Shown: positions 61,547 to 64,000 of the stretch, one piece after another
How positions within the stretch are numbered: the stretch's first letter is position 1
Layout of the letters: every line of letters begins with the position of its first letter
Assembly (NCBI RefSeq): GCF_900100315.1
Contig: NZ_FNFF01000005.1
Span: 372,001 to 436,000 of the forward strand
Reading direction: 5' to 3'
Length of the DNA stretch: 64,000 bases
Origin: Streptomyces indicus
GTDB taxonomy: Bacteria; Actinomycetota; Actinomycetes; Streptomycetales; Streptomycetaceae
Made by a program: the position numbers and the translations under genes
The notes under the pieces: generated by a model
Seen by the model: the letters and a program-made list of their open reading frames with translations, nothing else
What the model was told of the DNA's origin: nothing
Databases searched by the model: none

Positions 61547-61669
61547 GGATGCCCCATCTCCCGGTTCGCGTGGGCACGCGCGGTGCCCGGCCCGCCTCCT
61601 GCGAGGTACCAGGAGTATGCAGACCGGGCCCGCAGATGTGCAGAGGCAGGAGCCGGGCGGGCCGGGGCG

Positions 61670-62331
<662 letters not shown>

Positions 62332-62335
<4 letters not shown>

Positions 62336-63606
62336 GTCAGACCTCCAGGGCGCGCGGGGTGAAGGGTCAGCTCCGAGGTGTGCGTGGCGCGGGCGACGAT
62401 GCGGCCCGCCTTGATCACCGCGCTGCGCACGGGCCGTTCGAGCAGCACCGCGTCGTAGTCGCGGGTGTCGGCCACCACCAGGTCCGCTGCGGCGCCGACG
62501 TGCACGCCGTAGTCGGTGAGGCCGACCACGCGGGCCGCGTCGTGGGTGACGAGCCGCAGCACGCGGTGCAGGTCGGACGGTCCGGACAGGTGCGCGAGCC
62601 GGGCGAGGAGCAGCGCCGTGTCGAGCAGGTCGCCGGTGCCGTACGGGGTGAAGGCGTTGCGGATGTTGTTGTTGGAGCAGGCGGTGAGCACACCCGCGTC
62701 CCACAGGTCGCGGACGGGTGCGATGGCCCGTCGTACGGCCTGTTCGTCGCCTCGCCCGCCGAGGAACAGGTCGGTGGCCGGCAGCGGCACGACGGCCACG
62801 CCGGCCTGGGCGAGGTCGGCGGCGACGGCGCGCCGTTCGGCGGGCGGCAGGGCGCCGAGCGAGGTGACGTGCCCGAGCGCGACACGTCCGCCGAGGCCGC
62901 GGGCGGCGGTCTGCTCGGCGATGAACCCGGCGAGCGCGAACCGCGGGTCCGAGGCGTCGTCGGAGAAATCGCAGTGCAGGTCGGCGGGGACGCCGTATTC
63001 GACGGCGAGATCGAGGACCAGTTCCACATGGCGCCGGCAGTCCGCGAGGTCCTTCTCGGCATACGTGCAGCCGCCGATCACGTCCGCCCCCGCGTCCAGG
63101 GACTTGCGGAGCAGGGTGTGGGTGTCGGGGGCCTTGAAGATGCCCTCCTGCGGGAAGGCGACGATCTGCACGGTCACCAAGTCGGCCCAGGCGTCCCGCA
63201 GTTCGAGCATCACCTCCAAGCCGCACAGGCGGGCGATGGGGTCGACGTCGGGGTGGGCGCGCACGGTCGTGGTGCCGTTGCGCACACACATCTCCAGGAC
63301 CTGCTCGGCCCGGGCGCGCACACTCTCGTGGGTGAACTCCCGCTTCAGCTCCCCCGTCACGCTGATCGCACCGGCCAGGGTGCCGGTGGGATTGGGGCGG
63401 ATCGTGTCGAGGAGCGCCTTGTCGGGGTGCAGATGGGACTCGACCAGGCCGGGAAGGAGCACCCGCCCGTCGGCCTCGTACACCTCTGCACCTTCGGGGG
63501 CGGCGAGTGCGGGGCCGATCTGTGCGATCCGACCGCCCTGGAGCAGGACGTCGGTGGGGTCGGTGGCGTTCTCCACGCGTACGGCGCGGAGCAGCAGGTC
63601 CGTCAC
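62332..63606 (-). CDS. Cytosine-deaminase-like amidohydrolase
   Basis: A 424-residue metal-dependent amidohydrolase of the CodA/AtzC group. The HXH motif is in ESHLHPDKALL (about residues 55-65), later ligands are in ADLHCDFSDDA (about 202-212) and GHVTSLG (about 238-244), and CSNNNIRNAF (about 306-315) carries the late Asp/Asn region. It hydrolyses C-N bonds in cyclic or acyclic N-compounds. It follows an acetamidase/formamidase gene and is coupled to DUF1097. The likely role is nitrogen salvage; the substrate is unclear. Confidence 0.88.
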
Positions 63607-63727
63607 GGTCTCTCTCCTTGGCTGCGTCTCGGACGGCGGTGGGCGGACCGGGTGTGCGGGGCTTGCAGGGCGTACGTGGTTTGCGGGGCGTACGGCGCTT
63701 GCGGGGTGGACAAGGCTTGTGGGGCGC
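63607..63727. other. Intergenic G-rich repeats between formamidase and amidohydrolase
   Basis: Imperfect repeats of GCTTGCGGGG and GGGGCGTACG fill much of this 121-bp gap, which resembles the array at 21.84-21.92 kb. No gene or clear terminator is seen. Confidence 0.4.
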
Positions 63728-64000
63728 TCACAGCTCTCCGGGGAAGTCGGCCTTGCGGATCAGGCAGTGCACGCCCTTGACCTGGTCGACCACCTGCGAA
63801 ACCTCGAAGTCCGCCGCGGCACTCAGATAGGCGTACGCGGTCTGCCGGTCCATGCCGGTAGTGGCCGTGAGGAAGGCGAGCGCGGAACGGACGCACTGGC
63901 GCATCGCCTCGTCGAGATCGGCGTCGAGTCCGATGGCGATCCAGTGCGTACGGGTCTCGGCGAACGGTTCGCCGACGCGGCCCTGCACCCGCCGCGCCGC
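63728..64000 (-). CDS. Acetamidase/formamidase, C-terminal part
   Basis: Only the last 91 codons are in the window and the frame stays open through position 64000, so the start lies outside it; a GTG at 63988 is an internal codon rather than a likely start. The visible YAYLSAAADFEVSQVVDQV (about 39-57 from 63988) and HCLIRKADF end are characteristic of FmdA/AmdA acetamidase/formamidase enzymes, which release ammonia from short amides. It would be first in the amidohydrolase-DUF1097 operon. Confidence 0.82.
   Translation of the reverse strand, partial: AARRVQGRVGEPFAETRTHWIAIGLDADLDEAMRQCVRSALAFLTATTGMDRQTAYAYLSAAADFEVSQVVDQVKGVHCLIRKADFPGEL

Overview
The window is a stretch of actinobacterial chromosome that is almost certainly Streptomyces. 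Base composition is very GC-rich and third codon positions are nearly always G or C. GTG and TTG starts are common, and neighbouring genes often overlap by 4 bases (ATGA or GTGA). The families are typical of the genus: a MsiK-dependent type of sugar ABC transporter with no ATPase gene of its own, Tat-secreted hydrolases, a HbpS-like heme-binding protein, SigE-family sigma factors and repeated MFS/EamA/DedA membrane proteins. I see no rRNA, tRNA, CRISPR array, transposase or integrase.

Region 1 (1-6.2 kb) holds a coupled pair encoding a small coiled-coil membrane protein and a membrane-anchored collagen-like protein, then polyphosphate kinase 2, and a divergent LysR regulator/MFS exporter pair. 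Region 2 (4.6-16.5 kb) is a sugar catabolic locus under an IclR regulator. It contains an SMP-30 lactonase, a mandelate-racemase-family sugar-acid dehydratase, a zinc dehydrogenase, a TIM-barrel-like protein of unknown function, a ChvE/MmsAB-type monosaccharide ABC transporter, a mutarotase and a GH51 alpha-L-arabinofuranosidase. A shared 16-bp operator, close to GTTCGA-N4-TCGAAC, lies in front of four transcription starts. The likely job is release, uptake and oxidative breakdown of L-arabinose or a related sugar.

Region 3 (16.6-18.1 kb) is a SigE-family sigma factor with a membrane partner. Region 4 (18.3-33.2 kb, all on the minus strand) is a pectin/hemicellulose locus. A GntR regulator heads a tightly coupled operon of a DHDPS/NAL-family aldolase, an IlvD/Edd-type aldonic-acid dehydratase, two ABC permeases, a Gfo/Idh/MocA oxidoreductase, a PmoA-like protein and a GH43 glycosidase. 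A fused pectate lyase-pectin methylesterase, a sugar-binding lipoprotein, an SGNH rhamnogalacturonan-type acetylesterase and a second pectate lyase follow. A HrdB-like promoter and a perfect TCATATATGA palindrome precede the regulator.

Region 5 (33.4-40.3 kb) carries a secreted HbpS-like protein, an ankyrin protein coupled to a beta-propeller lipoprotein, a GT-B-like protein with a heptanucleotide repeat inside its gene, and an NB-ARC/TPR protein lacking the P-loop lysine. Region 6 (40.5-43.1 kb) is feoA-feoB-feoC-like under an iron-box-like site, with feoB broken by an apparent single-base deletion. Region 7 (43.2-47.7 kb) has an OlsB/OlsA-like acyltransferase pair (ornithine lipid), a DedA protein and an APC permease.

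Region 8 (47.7-53.4 kb) is housekeeping and transport: an M28-like protein, a YbaK-like deacylase, an XRE-cupin regulator divergent from an EamA exporter with an 18-bp operator, two left-handed beta-helix proteins and a second DedA protein. Region 9 (53.4-57.6 kb) is a Tat-exported GH3 glycosidase coupled to a secreted type-B carboxylesterase, preceded by a triple CACGTG array. Region 10 (57.9-64 kb) has a hotdog thioesterase, a Pro/Gln-rich membrane protein, a spermidine-synthase-like protein, a patatin-like protein and a nitrogen-salvage-like set (acetamidase/formamidase, cytosine-deaminase-like amidohydrolase, DUF1097 membrane protein) that runs off the right edge.
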